The notes: generated from the letters alone by a model not told the origin. A stretch of DNA of 64,000 bases from Variimorphobacter saccharofermentans (GCF_014174405.1 NZ_JACEGA010000001.1:1827001-1891000), one strand, 5' to 3'; positions 1-8,482 are shown, counted from the stretch's first letter. A program made the numbers and translations.

Positions 1-120
1 AGCTTATAAAAGGCCTATATGTAGACTTTGAGTGGCTTCTGAATCCACTAAGAAACCGATCAGTCCGGAAGAAGCCGGTGCCTGAAAAAAAGGAAATATT
101 TTCTCCGTTTTGTACAAACA

Positions 121-477
121 TCAGTTGATTTTTGTCGGAGTTACTTCTTTTATCTTCGGATCCAGAGGATTCAAACCGAGCATCAGATAGTTATACTGTT
201 CTTCTGTAAGCTCAGCAGCTTCTTCCGTTGTACGGGGCCAGGATAGAGTACCATCTTCAAATCTTTTATACAAAAGTAAGAAGCCATCGCCCATCCAAAG
301 TAATCCTTTTATACGATCGGATTTCCTACCACAAAAGAGAAATAAAGTTCCTTTTTCAAATGGGTTTTGATTATATTTACCGCCGATGATCATCGAGAGT
401 CCGTCGATACTTTTCCTCAAATCAACGGTCCCACAGGCAAGTACCACACGGCGTATTCCGGCAGCATCCTCAAGCAT
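121..477 (-). CDS. tnpB: IS66 accessory protein TnpB (IS66 Orf2)
   Basis: This is a 118-residue IS66 Orf2 protein. The family pattern is clear: an ACGTVDLRKSIDGL start, then a LFLFCGRKSDRIKGLLW core, then a WPRTTEEA tail. The family is required with TnpA and TnpC for IS66 movement, but its biochemical role is poorly known. I chose the ATG at 477, which overlaps the tnpA stop by 8 bases, the usual translational coupling in IS66. A GTG at 489 would add four residues. The reading frame is intact. Confidence 0.88.
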   Translation of the reverse strand: MLEDAAGIRRVVLACGTVDLRKSIDGLSMIIGGKYNQNPFEKGTLFLFCGRKSDRIKGLLWMGDGFLLLYKRFEDGTLSWPRTTEEAAELTEEQYNYLMLGLNPLDPKIKEVTPTKIN

Positions 478-862
478 GTGACACCTCACGAAGAATTATT
501 GACAGCAGATCACCGGTGATATCATTCGATAGTGCAATAGTCATTGTTGCAGTTTTGATCACAGCGGCTGGTCTGATGGTTTCAGGGATAGTATCTGAAA
601 CTGATTTTTTTGTCTCAGGTATACGGATTTCGGCAAAGGAAACACCTGATGTTCCCTGTGAGATAGGTAACAGAGAAGAGTGATCCACTTGCTTGAAAGT
701 CTCAGTACGTAACTTACGCTGCCAATAATAATAATACGATTTCTCACTAACTTGATTCTCTGTCATCCACTGCTTAGCACTCATCCCTGCCGGTCTGTTA
801 TGGCACTGGAGTATGATGTCTCTCCATCTTGAATTGCGTACGGTGTGAGCTATTTGATCCAT
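470..862 (-). CDS. tnpA: IS66 accessory protein TnpA (IS66 Orf1)
   Basis: This 130-residue protein is the first gene of a minus-strand IS66 element. It has the helix-turn-helix-like N-terminus seen in IS66 Orf1 proteins, with the diagnostic pattern SYYYYWQRKLR near residue 45, matched by AYYYWRKIIR in the second element. The ATG at 862 is preceded by a strong AAAGGAGG ribosome site. The terminal inverted repeat lies about 80 bases upstream. It is probably a DNA-binding accessory protein. Confidence 0.85.
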   Translation of the reverse strand: MDQIAHTVRNSRWRDIILQCHNRPAGMSAKQWMTENQVSEKSYYYYWQRKLRTETFKQVDHSSLLPISQGTSGVSFAEIRIPETKKSVSDTIPETIRPAAVIKTATMTIALSNDITGDLLSIILREVSHA

Positions 863-938
863 GTTAGATGGCCTCCTTTAAAAAACTAATAGTTTTTTGC
901 ATTTATTAAAGTATGCCATAAAAAATATATTTAGCCTA

Positions 939-959
939 GGCGAGCGATTTGACGCTTAC
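939..959 (-). repeat. Terminal inverted repeat of IS66 element 1
   Basis: Read on the minus strand, the sequence from 959 inward begins GTAAGCGTCAAATCGCTCGC. It starts with the GTAA typical of IS66 ends and sits about 80 bases upstream of tnpA, where the outer end of the element is expected. The partner repeat lies outside the window. Confidence 0.7.
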
Positions 960-1026
960 GTTATAATGGTAGTAGATAAATAATCCTTCATATTTTTTGA
1001 GAACGGATTATTGAACAGTGTAAATG

Positions 1027-1035
1027 GTAAATTAT
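1027..1035. repeat. Target-site duplication, left copy (IS66 element 2)
   Basis: The nine bases gtaaattat directly precede the left terminal repeat, and the same nine bases occur at 3626-3634 just after the right repeat. IS66 usually makes an 8-bp duplication; the ninth base may be chance or an end-placement ambiguity. Confidence 0.85.
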
Positions 1036-1057
1036 GTAAGTGATTCAAAACATGGCG
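1036..1057 (+). repeat. IS66 element 2 left terminal inverted repeat
   Basis: The 22 bases starting GTAAGTGATTCAAAACATGG match the reverse complement of 3604-3625 at 21 of 22 positions; position 10 is T here and G in the right copy. Confidence 0.92.
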
Positions 1058-1117
1058 TCGTGAATTATTAAGCTGATTATGATAAACTTTCTGAAAAACA
1101 AATTCAGGAGGTTGGTT

Positions 1118-1441
1118 ATGTTCAATCAGGAAAGTTATAGACTATGGAAACAGAGAATACAGGAACAAAAAATCAGCGGGGTGACAATACCGGAATGGTG
1201 CGAGAAAAATCAGTTATCTCCTCATGCATACTATTACTGGAGAAAGATCATTCGTACACATAAGGAAGACCCGACCGTTTCTCAATCGACATCATTTGCT
1301 GAAATTAATCAAACTGAGAAGATCTCCGTTTCATCGTGTGGAGTGTCGCTAACCTGGAAAGACGTCAGTATCCAGATTTCATCGAAGCAAGAAGCCCTCT
1401 TAGCAGCAGAGGTAATTCGAGCGCTGCAATCCTCATGTTGA
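1118..1441 (+). CDS. tnpA: IS66 accessory protein TnpA (IS66 Orf1)
   Basis: This is a 107-residue IS66 Orf1 protein. It begins MFNQESYRLWKQRIQ and has the WCEKNQLSPHAYYYWRK pattern that defines the family. The ATG at 1118 is preferred over the upstream ATG at 1079 because the ribosome site AGGAGG (1107-1112) lies just before it. The gene overlaps tnpB by 7 bases (ATGTTGA), so the two are probably coupled. It likely binds DNA during transposition. Confidence 0.87.
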   Translation: MFNQESYRLWKQRIQEQKISGVTIPEWCEKNQLSPHAYYYWRKIIRTHKEDPTVSQSTSFAEINQTEKISVSSCGVSLTWKDVSIQISSKQEALLAAEVIRALQSSC

Positions 1442-1809
1442 GCTCTTTCATTTCAGGGGCGGAACATATTTATCTTGCATGTGGGGCGACTGATTTTCGA
1501 AAACAGGCTGAATCACTGGTAGCAATGGTTACCATGAAATTCAAGCTCGATCCGTATTCCCCTGTATGTGTATTCCTTTTCTGCAATAAAAATAAAACTG
1601 CGATTAAAGTACTCCGCTACGATAAGAACGGATTTATTCTAGCTAGCAAAAAACTTCTGGAAGGGATGAAATTTCAATGGCCAAAAACCGAAGAAGAGGT
1701 AAAGGATATTTCATTCCGTCAGGTTGAATGGCTGTTGGAAGGGCTTTCGATTGAGCAGCAAAAAGCTCACCGAGATATTATGTTAGAACTGAAAAACACC
1801 TGCTACTGA
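1435..1809 (+). CDS. tnpB: IS66 accessory protein TnpB (IS66 Orf2)
   Basis: This 124-residue IS66 Orf2 protein carries the family pattern YLACGATDFRKQAESLV followed by VFLFCNKNKTAIKVLRYD and WPKTEEEVKD. The start at 1435 overlaps the tnpA stop. A longer in-frame reading from 1336 lies inside tnpA and is unlikely to be used. It is diverged from the TnpB of element 1, again showing two separate IS66 lineages side by side. Confidence 0.87.
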   Translation: MLSSFISGAEHIYLACGATDFRKQAESLVAMVTMKFKLDPYSPVCVFLFCNKNKTAIKVLRYDKNGFILASKKLLEGMKFQWPKTEEEVKDISFRQVEWLLEGLSIEQQKAHRDIMLELKNTCY

Positions 1810-1827
1810 CACCGTCAAAACCACGAA

Positions 1828-1872
1828 AAAAAGCCCGCAAATGCCGATGAATTCAGCATTTTACGGGCTTTT
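1828..1872 (+). terminator. Hairpin between tnpB and tnpC
   Basis: The stem AAAAGCCCG...GC pairs with GC...CGGGCTTTT around a loop near 1845-1855, and the right arm ends in a T run. It resembles an intrinsic terminator, and would separate or attenuate tnpC relative to tnpAB inside the element. Confidence 0.7.
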
Positions 1873-1944
1873 ATAAACTGGAAAAATAACTCGAAAAATG
1901 GTATAATAGTTAGAGATAAACCTGATAAGAAAGTCGGTGAGGGA

Positions 1945-3567
1945 ATGACGAAACAGGAAGAACTGCTTATGCTGAGAGCCTTGGTTGCAAAGCAAAAAGA
2001 AGAATTGGAACAGAAGGACAAAACGATTGAAAAACAGAATATCCGTATTGAAAACATGATCCAAGCGCTGCTTCATGCAAGACAAAAGCTGTTCGGAAAA
2101 TCAACCGAAGTTACCGAGCATATCCCCGGACAGATGAATTTATTCTCTACCACGCAGGATTTGGCAAAAGAACTTTTTCATGAGCAGAAAAAGATAACGG
2201 TACCGGCACATCAACGGAAGACAAGACAACCTGGAGTCCGCGCTGAGATGCTTGCCTCGCTTCCCAAGGATATCGATGAATATATCATCAATCCAGAAGA
2301 GGTATGTTCCACTTGTGGCGGTAAGTTGAAAGTAATCGGAAAAAGGCTGATCCGCACAGAGGTAGAGTTTATCCCTGCAAGACTTAAGGTGGTACAGATC
2401 GTACAACAAATCGCCAAGTGTACCGAATGCGGTACCGGGAAAAATGATAATCCCAAGGATCATTTTCAAAAAGCAGCAATTCCTAGCTCTGTATTACCTC
2501 ATTCCATTGCAACCGCTTCTCTTGTAGCTCAGGTCATGTATCAGAAATTCATGATGGGGATACCATTGAGTCGCCAAGAAAAGGAATGGTACCGACTTGG
2601 ATTGGTACTCCCGCGAAATAACATGGCGCACTGGGTAATCCGATGCAGCGAGGAATGGTTAACTCCTATCTATAATAGGATACATTCTGAATTAATGAAA
2701 TGTGACTGCCTGCATATGGATGAAACCAGAATCCAGTGCAACAAGGAGGAAGGAAGAAAAGCCAGCACAGATTCCTTCATGTGGGTTATCCGGAGTGGTG
2801 CATCGGAGGGTATCACGGCTTCCTACTTTCATTATTCGCCATCCCGAAGCGGTAAGGTTGCTCAGAACTTACTGACAGAATTTAAAGGCTATCTGACCAC
2901 CGATGCATATATAGCTTATGAAAAGGTAGATAATATCAAAAGAAACCTTTGTTGGGCTCATGTTCGTAGGTATATGATAGAGAGCATTCCTTTGGATAGC
3001 CGTGGAAAGGAGATCCCCGGATCGAAGGGTGCTGAAGGTCGAGATCTCATCGATCTTCTATTCAAACTAGAAGATGAAATGAAGGATCTTTCGCCTGAAA
3101 TTAGAAAAGAGAAGCGTCAAGTGGCATCGCGTGCCATTCTTGATGCCTTTTGGTCATGGGTTGAAAATACATCAGCTCTTACTACAACGAATGAGAAGCT
3201 GACTAAGGCACTTGCCTATGCAGCCAACCACAAAAATTACCTTGAAACGTTCTTAGAGGATGGACGGCTACCGATTTCGAATAATCTCTGCGAGGCTAAT
3301 ATCAAACCTTATGCGACGGCTCGAAGAGCCTGGCTGTTTGCTGACACTCCAAAGGGTGCAACTGCAAATGCAGTTTTATATACTATCGTTGAATCCGCTA
3401 AGGCAAATGATCTGGATGTATATGAATACATTCATCATCTGCTCCGTATAATGCCGGACATAGATTTTAATAATCATCCAGAAATGATTGATGCATACCT
3501 ACCATGGTCAAAAGATTTGCCCCAAGAGTGCAGGTTGAATAAGAGAATACATAAAGAATTCCGCTAG
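1945..3567 (+). CDS. tnpC: IS66 transposase TnpC
   Basis: This full-length 540-residue DDE transposase catalyses IS66 movement. Residues 1-50 form a coiled-coil-like Leu/Glu/Lys helix. A zinc-finger segment follows, with CSTCGGK near residue 121 and CTEC near 155. The DDE domain shows HMDETRIQ (first Asp), YLTTDAYIAYE (second Asp), NLCWAHVRRY, and ISNNLCEANIKPYA with the catalytic Glu near residue 450. The C-terminal IS66 tail follows, including KGATANAVLYTIVESAKAN. The ATG at 1945 follows a GGTGAGGGA ribosome site. No frameshift or stop is seen, so it is probably functional. Confidence 0.95.
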   Translation: MTKQEELLMLRALVAKQKEELEQKDKTIEKQNIRIENMIQALLHARQKLFGKSTEVTEHIPGQMNLFSTTQDLAKELFHEQKKITVPAHQRKTRQPGVRAEMLASLPKDIDEYIINPEEVCSTCGGKLKVIGKRLIRTEVEFIPARLKVVQIVQQIAKCTECGTGKNDNPKDHFQKAAIPSSVLPHSIATASLVAQVMYQKFMMGIPLSRQEKEWYRLGLVLPRNNMAHWVIRCSEEWLTPIYNRIHSELMKCDCLHMDETRIQCNKEEGRKASTDSFMWVIRSGASEGITASYFHYSPSRSGKVAQNLLTEFKGYLTTDAYIAYEKVDNIKRNLCWAHVRRYMIESIPLDSRGKEIPGSKGAEGRDLIDLLFKLEDEMKDLSPEIRKEKRQVASRAILDAFWSWVENTSALTTTNEKLTKALAYAANHKNYLETFLEDGRLPISNNLCEANIKPYATARRAWLFADTPKGATANAVLYTIVESAKANDLDVYEYIHHLLRIMPDIDFNNHPEMIDAYLPWSKDLPQECRLNKRIHKEFR

Positions 3568-3598
3568 TGCTAATTGTAGCATACCGGAATTCTTTTTT
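3553..3598 (+). terminator. Intrinsic terminator at the tnpC end
   Basis: The 11-bp perfect stem AAAGAATTCCG (3553-3563) / CGGAATTCTTT (3585-3595) is followed by a T run. It overlaps the tnpC stop codon and lies just inside the right terminal repeat. Confidence 0.85.
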
Positions 3599-3603
3599 AC
3601 ATA

Positions 3604-3625
3604 CGCCATGTTTTGCATCACTTAC
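3604..3625 (-). repeat. IS66 element 2 right terminal inverted repeat
   Basis: Its reverse complement begins GTAAGTGATGCAAAACATGG and matches the left end at 21 of 22 positions. Confidence 0.92.
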
Positions 3626-3634
3626 GTAAATTAT
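3626..3634. repeat. Target-site duplication, right copy (IS66 element 2)
   Basis: The bases gtaaattat are identical to 1027-1035 on the other side of the element. Confidence 0.85.
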
Positions 3635-4086
3635 ACTTATAATTATGCTTTTGAAGATTGTAACTCATTAGAAGTTCTCCAACTACCCAAGAAATTAAAG
3701 GAACTTGGTAGTTTAGGTTTAAAATCTAAAGTCCTTTAAAATTAAAGACATTAGAAATTCCGGCTTCAGTAGAAGTAATTAGTAAAGAAACTTTGGACTC
3801 TTATTCTTATGACACTTATATGCTTTTAATTCATGGGAATTCCCCAGTATACAAATACATCAAAGAGAATAATTTAAAGGATGTAAGGTATTAGGTAATA
3901 GGTAAGGACGGTAATATAAAGGAAGAAACCTATATGGTGGTAATAGTAAAAAAAGGCGATACCCTATGGAAAATTTCCCGTAAGTATCTTGGCAAGGGGA
4001 CTCGCTTTAAGGAGATTATGAAGTTGAATAATCTAAAGAAGATTACGATCCATGTAGGTCAGAAACTTAAGGTGCCAGTGAAATAA
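3635..4086 (+). pseudogene. Remnant of a leucine-rich-repeat surface protein with C-terminal LysM domain
   Basis: Conceptual translation first gives a BspA-type leucine-rich repeat (YAFEDCNSLEVLQLPKKLKE), which ends at a stop near 3736. It continues in another frame from 3742 (LKTLEIPASVEVISKETL, then SPVYKYIKENNLKD). A TAG follows near 3892, then a complete LysM domain (VVIVKKGDTLWKISRKYLG ... VGQKLKVPVK). One frameshift plus one in-frame stop make it a pseudogene. The N-terminal part is missing at the IS66 boundary. Its parent was probably a wall-bound LRR protein. An ATG at 3934, with AAGGAAG upstream, could still express a 50-residue LysM peptide. Confidence 0.75.
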
Positions 4087-4364
4087 AATAGCATACACTT
4101 TTTGGGTAAAGATTTTGACCATTTCAAAGTCTATGTAATGCAAAGAACAGATATAAAATTCTAATAGGTACTTATGGGCAAGGCCGTTTTACGATGGTTC
4201 TTGCCCATGCTTGTATATAGCATATCGAAGATCTTCCAAACTTCAGTATACGAGTTTTTCCTACTACCTGTTCCAATCAAAGCCTTTAACGTAGATACTA
4301 TTACTACGCAAACTGATAAAAAGTTGCGTATGAAAACTTAATAATTATCATTTAAAAAGAAAAT

Positions 4365-4387
4365 CTTACGCAAAAAATTTGCGTAAG
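4365..4387. repeat. Perfect palindrome
   Basis: CTTACGCAAA and TTTGCGTAAG face each other around three A bases. Related TACGCAA and TTGCGTA words occur 40-60 bases upstream, so this may be part of a small degraded inverted-repeat element. Confidence 0.55.
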
Positions 4388-4508
4388 GAAAATAGAATAA
4401 ATACCGTTAAATATTCAAAAAGTCATTGTTTATGCTTATCATAGAAGTTCAAACTTCAAAACTTCGCAAAGCAGATGGGAAATTAAGAAAAACTAAAGGC
4501 AACTTCAT

Positions 4509-4530
4509 AAGGAATTGCTTGCAATTCCTT
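4509..4530. repeat. Perfect palindrome
   Basis: AAGGAATTGC and GCAATTCCTT face each other with a two-base loop. No T run follows, so it is not an obvious terminator. Confidence 0.5.
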
Positions 4531-4604
4531 TGAGAAGACTAGCAAAACAAATGGGAAATTAGACGATACCTAGAATGCAATGAGCATAATTATACAATTA
4601 ATAC

Positions 4605-4646
4605 AAAGACCGTCAAGGTTTATAAGACTTGGACGGTCTTTATTTT
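4605..4646 (+). terminator. Intrinsic terminator
   Basis: The 10-bp stem AAAGACCGTC (4605-4614) / GACGGTCTTT (4632-4641) is followed by ATTTTT. It could end transcription coming from the pseudogene region before the next gene. Confidence 0.75.
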
Positions 4647-4821
4647 TATCAATTTATATTGTATATTTACTCTGTAGGTGTTAAGATTTGGATAGCCAGA
4701 CAGTCTAATATTGTGGTATTGTGGTTCACGCAACATCGGATATTAAGCTGAGTCTTAGGCAATTTGAGATAAGCACCAAATTTCAGAAGCTAGTAAAATG
4801 TTAATGTGAGGAAAACAAAAT

Positions 4822-5649
4822 ATGAAAACTCAAAGAATATATTCAAAAAACGCTATATATCAAAAGTTTGATGTACTACGTAGAAATAGAAATAAAAGAT
4901 ATAAGTATAATGAATTCTTTGTTGAAGGTGTCAGGAACATTAATCAGGCTATTGCTAATCAATGGCATATTTCTTCTTTCCTTTATACAAAAGAAAGACC
5001 ACTATCTGATTGGGCAAACGAGACATTAAAAACTGTTCATACAGATATAAATTATGAATTAACCGCTGAACTTATGGTAGATTTAAGTGATAAATCGGAT
5101 ACATCTGAACTAATTGCAATTGTAAAGATGCGTGAGGATAACTTTCAGCAAATTAGTCTATCAAAGAATCCATTTCTTGTTTTGTTTGACAGACCATCTA
5201 ATAAAGGAAATCTTGGAACTATAATTCGTTCCTGTGATGCATTCGGAGCAGATGGATTAATTATTACAGGACATGCTGTTGATTTATATGATCCTGATGT
5301 AATTGTTTCATCAATGGGGTCTTTTTTTAAAACACCTGTAATTAGAATTTCCGATAATACTAAATTGGAGAAATTTATTCAAGATATAAGGTTACAATAT
5401 CATGACTTCAAAATAGTGGGAACGACCGCGCATAAGCAACATTCCATATATGATGTAGATCTAACTACACCTCTTATGCTAATGATAGGAAATGAAACAG
5501 AAGGATTATGCAGGGCATATAAAGAACAGTGTGATGTATTAGCAACGATACCGATGTCTGATAAATCTTCGGCATCATCATTAAATGTTGCATGTGCAGC
5601 AACAGTTATGTTCTATGAGACTATGCATCAGAGAAGTAAAACTATTTAA
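4822..5649 (+). CDS. SpoU/TrmH-family RNA 2'-O-methyltransferase
   Basis: This 275-residue SPOUT methyltransferase would transfer a methyl group from S-adenosylmethionine to a ribose in rRNA or tRNA. The N-terminal substrate-binding part (residues 1-110) is followed by the catalytic knot. Motif 1 is DRPSNKGNLGTIIRSCDAFG (Asn and Arg of the SpoU family), motif 2 is MLMIGNETEGL, and motif 3 is IPMSDKSSASSLNVACAATV. All three are intact. The start has GTGAGGAAAAC just upstream. It appears to be a single-gene unit after a terminator. The exact RNA target cannot be told from the sequence. Confidence 0.88.
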   Translation: MKTQRIYSKNAIYQKFDVLRRNRNKRYKYNEFFVEGVRNINQAIANQWHISSFLYTKERPLSDWANETLKTVHTDINYELTAELMVDLSDKSDTSELIAIVKMREDNFQQISLSKNPFLVLFDRPSNKGNLGTIIRSCDAFGADGLIITGHAVDLYDPDVIVSSMGSFFKTPVIRISDNTKLEKFIQDIRLQYHDFKIVGTTAHKQHSIYDVDLTTPLMLMIGNETEGLCRAYKEQCDVLATIPMSDKSSASSLNVACAATVMFYETMHQRSKTI

Positions 5650-5748
5650 CAGGGGATGATTAATGTGGGTTAGTAAACTTATAATTTTCTCTTAATATAA
5701 TCCTAAAAGGCAGTTATCATATTTCGTTCGCTGAAAAAGAATGAAGAC

Positions 5749-7578
5749 ATGGGCGTATTTGTCTTTGACATGACTACACCTACTTCTTCTTTAGCTATGA
5801 ACACACTGGAGGAACTTCAGTTAGAGGTTAGAATAAAGCGATATGATGGATGTTACAGATGGTGCTTACTGGTAGCCTCTCCATATTATAATCTTGACAG
5901 TAAATATGCAGGGTATATTGGTTCTATTTATGATATTCATGAGAAGAAAGAATTTGAAGAGAATTTATACCGTTATCGTCAAATAATTCATAATGCTACC
6001 GATATCATCTTTTTCTTGGATTTACAGGGCAAGATTCTGGAAGTAAATCAAAAGGCGATCGATACCTATGGTTATTCAAAGGAAGAGCTATACTTATTGG
6101 ATGTAAAAAAGATACGTCACGACTGGTATTTTACGGATATCGAATATCAAAAGGCATGTGAAACAGGACTATTGTACGAATCGATTCATTATCGTAAGGA
6201 TGGGAGCTGCTTTCCGGTTGAGGTAAGTGCTCAGGGCACAAAGATTGGCAATGAAAAGGTGGTTATATGCTTCGTAAGAGATATATCTGACCGAAAACAG
6301 GCAGAGAAACTAATCAGGGATAGTGAATTGAAGTATCGGACTTTATTTATGAATATGCGGAATGGATACGCATATTATAAGATTATTTATAAGAATAATA
6401 AGCCTGTTGAGCTTCGGTTTGAAGAGGTAAATGATAATTTTGCTGCTTTATTCGATATGAAGAAGGATGAGGTTATTGGTAAAAATCATTTATATGTTTT
6501 TCCTAATAGTACAGAGTTTTTAGAGCGTATATTAATCCATGATTATGACAGGCTGATGAATGGAGAAACCATATTTTTCGATGAGCATTATTCTGAAACA
6601 TATAACAAGTGGATTTTATTATCGGTATATATGCCGGAACCTGGTTATTTGGTAACTGTTCTTATGGATGTTACCAGAATAAAGCAGACGGAAATTAGTT
6701 TAATAGCAGCCAAAAATGCCGCAGAAGCTGCAAATAAAGCAAAAAGTGAATTTCTCGCCAATATGAGTCATGAAATTAGGACACCAATTAATGGTATGGT
6801 AGGTATGGTGGATTTGACCCTTTTAACGAAACTCGATGAGGAACAGAGGGAGAATCTGATAACGGCTAAGGCATGTGCCAATCAATTATTAAATATCATT
6901 AATGATATTTTGGACTTTTCAAAAATGGAGGCAGGAAAACTTTCCATTGAAAACATCAACTTTAATATCAGAGAATTAATTGAAGACGTGATAAAAACTC
7001 ATACAAAAAAGGTGGAAGAAAAGGGCCTTGATTTTAAGTATTCCTTTTCCTCCTCAATTCCGAAAATATTAGTTGGAGATCCTCAAAGAATTCGTCAGGT
7101 ACTTAATAATCTAATCAGTAATGCAATTAAGTTTACACAAGACGGTGGGATCAGTGTTGATGTAAAGAAGCTTTTTGCGAAAGATAATGAAGTGACCATA
7201 CAATTCTCCGTAATTAAATTTTTACAAAAGTATTTATCACAATACGGAGAGTGTGATATCGTCGTGGACGGCTTGGAAGCGCTGGATGCATATATGATAT
7301 CATTGAAGGATGAAAAGCCTTACGATCTGATTTGTTTGGATATCATGATGCCAAAGGTAGATGGAGTTAAGGTTCTAAAAAATATCAGAGATATGGAGAT
7401 ACAGAAAAATATAGCTGCTGATAAAAGAGCAAAAATAATTATGACAACTGCTTTAGCGGAGACACAATTTGTACAACAGGCGTTTGAATACGGATGTAAT
7501 GCCTATGCAGCTAAACCAATAGACATAGAAAAGCTGGAAGAGGTTCTTAAAAAGCTGGATTTAGTAAAAGACAAATAA
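5749..7578 (+). CDS. Degenerate PAS hybrid histidine kinase with an internal deletion
   Basis: The frame is 609 residues and has no transmembrane segment. It begins inside a PAS-type fold ([13 protein letters not shown], residues 27-60). A PAS domain follows (about 75-190, [20 protein letters not shown]), then a second one (200-315), then HisKA with the phospho-acceptor His in [12 protein letters not shown] near residue 342. The ATPase domain has its N box ([10 protein letters not shown], near 453) but then runs directly into the middle of a receiver domain ([15 protein letters not shown] ... [11 protein letters not shown]). The ATPase G1 and G2 boxes and the receiver's N-terminal acidic pair are missing. 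It probably cannot autophosphorylate; the receiver Asp is kept. I treat it as an open but likely non-functional gene. Confidence 0.75.
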   Translation: MGVFVFDMTTPTSSLAMNTLEELQLEVRIKRYDGCYRWCLLVASPYYNLDSKYAGYIGSIYDIHEKKEFEENLYRYRQIIHNATDIIFFLDLQGKILEVNQKAIDTYGYSKEELYLLDVKKIRHDWYFTDIEYQKACETGLLYESIHYRKDGSCFPVEVSAQGTKIGNEKVVICFVRDISDRKQAEKLIRDSELKYRTLFMNMRNGYAYYKIIYKNNKPVELRFEEVNDNFAALFDMKKDEVIGKNHLYVFPNSTEFLERILIHDYDRLMNGETIFFDEHYSETYNKWILLSVYMPEPGYLVTVLMDVTRIKQTEISLIAAKNAAEAANKAKSEFLANMSHEIRTPINGMVGMVDLTLLTKLDEEQRENLITAKACANQLLNIINDILDFSKMEAGKLSIENINFNIRELIEDVIKTHTKKVEEKGLDFKYSFSSSIPKILVGDPQRIRQVLNNLISNAIKFTQDGGISVDVKKLFAKDNEVTIQFSVIKFLQKYLSQYGECDIVVDGLEALDAYMISLKDEKPYDLICLDIMMPKVDGVKVLKNIRDMEIQKNIAADKRAKIIMTTALAETQFVQQAFEYGCNAYAAKPIDIEKLEEVLKKLDLVKDK

Positions 7579-7592
7579 ACCATAGAACTATG

Positions 7593-7636
7593 ATAAGGAT
7601 AAGAAATTCGTTGATTAGCGGATGACTTATCCTTAT
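7593..7636 (+). terminator. Hairpin after the sensor kinase gene
   Basis: ATAAGGATAAG (7593-7603) and CTTATCCTTAT (7626-7636) form a perfect 11-bp stem with a 22-base loop. The T run is weak, so terminator activity is plausible rather than certain. Confidence 0.55.
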
Positions 7637-7685
7637 TCATTGTATGGAGACATACTTTATATTTCTAATTTGTCATATTTATCTA

Positions 7686-7714
7686 TTGACATTATGCTAG
7701 TAATGTTTTATAAT
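7686..7714 (+). promoter_or_regulatory. Consensus sigma-A promoter for the nitroreductase gene
   Basis: TTGACA at 7686-7691 and TATAAT at 7709-7714 are separated by exactly 17 bases, matching the housekeeping consensus at all 12 positions. It would give a leader of roughly 160 bases before the start codon at 7883. That leader holds a direct repeat (AAGTAAC at 7727 and 7744) and a small ATGGC/GCCAT hairpin at 7759-7774, either of which could be a control site. Confidence 0.85.
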
Positions 7715-7882
7715 CAACTTACATAAAGTAACGAAGTATTGATAAGTAACTATTACCCATGGCATATGAGCCATTTATATTTTGTAACTGTCGTATATTA
7801 TATAATTGTAGTTGAGAATATATTATGGGTACGATAGATATCATATTTACTAAAAATATAATTAAATCTAGGAGGAATGAAT

Positions 7883-8482
7883 ATGAAAAAAGATTTTGCA
7901 AGAGCAATCGAGGATAGACGTACTTACTATGGATTAAGTAAGGAAGCAGTAGTTTCAAATGAGAGAATTAAAGAAATTGTAGAGCATGCAGTTAAACACA
8001 CTCCATCCTCCTTTAACTCTCAAAGTGCCCGAGTGCTGGTTTTGTTAGAAAAGGAACACGATAAATTCTGGAATATTACGATGGAAGCATTGAGAAAGGT
8101 TGTACCGGCGGAGAGCTTCCAAGCAACGGAGGAAAAGATTAATTCCTTTGCAGGTGCGTATGGAACTGTATTATTTTATGAAGATCAGAATGTAGTAAAA
8201 GCTCTTCAAGATCAATTTGTGCTATATAAAGATAATTTCCCGGTTTGGTCACAGCAGTCAAGTGGTATGCTACAGCTTGTAATATGGGTGGCTCTTGAGA
8301 ATGAAGGTTATGGCGCATCACTTCAGCATTATACTGAGCTTGTTGAAAAAGAGGTTGCGAAGGAATGGAATGTTCCTGATAACTGGAAATTAATTGCGCA
8401 AATGCCATTTGGAAAACCGATATCAGAACCAGGTAATAAGGATTATGCGCCATTAGAAGAAAGGGTTAAGATTTACAAATAA
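7883..8482 (+). CDS. Nitroreductase-family protein (Frm2/Hbn1-like)
   Basis: This 199-residue flavoprotein probably reduces nitro compounds or quinones with NAD(P)H using FMN. Family signs are FARAIEDRRTYYGLSK at the start, the FMN-binding pattern HTPSSFNSQSARVLVL near residue 40, the NEGYGASLQHY segment near 140 and MPFGKPISEPGNKD near the end. These resemble the fungal-type Frm2/Hbn1 branch, which is common in Firmicutes. The ATG at 7883 lies 7 bases after AGGAGG (7870-7875); the ATG at 7877 is too close to it. A consensus promoter lies upstream and a terminator follows. Confidence 0.88.
   Translation: MKKDFARAIEDRRTYYGLSKEAVVSNERIKEIVEHAVKHTPSSFNSQSARVLVLLEKEHDKFWNITMEALRKVVPAESFQATEEKINSFAGAYGTVLFYEDQNVVKALQDQFVLYKDNFPVWSQQSSGMLQLVIWVALENEGYGASLQHYTELVEKEVAKEWNVPDNWKLIAQMPFGKPISEPGNKDYAPLEERVKIYK

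Larger units (their letters stand above)
1..959 (-). mobile_element. IS66-family element 1, partial (runs off the left edge)
   Basis: Minus-strand tnpA and tnpB genes lie just inside a terminal repeat at 939-959. Read on the minus strand the repeat starts GTAAGCGTCAAATCGC, and GTAA is the usual IS66 terminus. The tnpC transposase gene expected after tnpB is not in the window; only about 120 bases remain past the tnpB stop, about the length of the tnpB-tnpC spacer in the neighbouring element. Whether a working tnpC lies further left cannot be seen. The terminal repeat differs in sequence from that of element 2, so these are two distinct IS66 members, not one duplicated copy. Confidence 0.8.
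1036..3625 (+). mobile_element. Complete IS66-family insertion sequence (element 2)
   Basis: The element is about 2.59 kb. Its 22-bp ends are at 1036-1057 (GTAAGTGATTCAAAACATGG...) and 3604-3625. They differ at one position and are flanked by a matching 8-9 bp direct repeat. Inside are intact tnpA, tnpB and tnpC genes in the standard order, with a hairpin between tnpB and tnpC and a terminator at the end. Intact genes, near-perfect ends and an undecayed target duplication all point to a recent insertion that may still be mobile. Confidence 0.93.
4087..4821. other. 735-bp gene-free stretch with several palindromes
   Basis: No convincing gene is seen on either strand. The stretch contains a perfect 9-bp stem at 4174-4208 (ATGGGCAAG/CTTGCCCAT), a 10-bp perfect stem at 4365-4387, another at 4509-4530, a terminator at 4605-4646, and two copies of the words atgggaaatta. 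It looks like decayed or intergenic debris between the pseudogene and the methyltransferase gene. Confidence 0.6.

Noticed and set aside
3..128. Open plus-strand frame from the left edge ending at 128
   Set aside because: Only 41 residues, no start in view, overlaps the tnpB end, and lies in the expected IS66 spacer.
1336..1434. N-terminal extension of the second IS66 TnpB
   Set aside because: It overlaps tnpA, is not part of the family, and the ATG at 1435 gives the usual coupled start.
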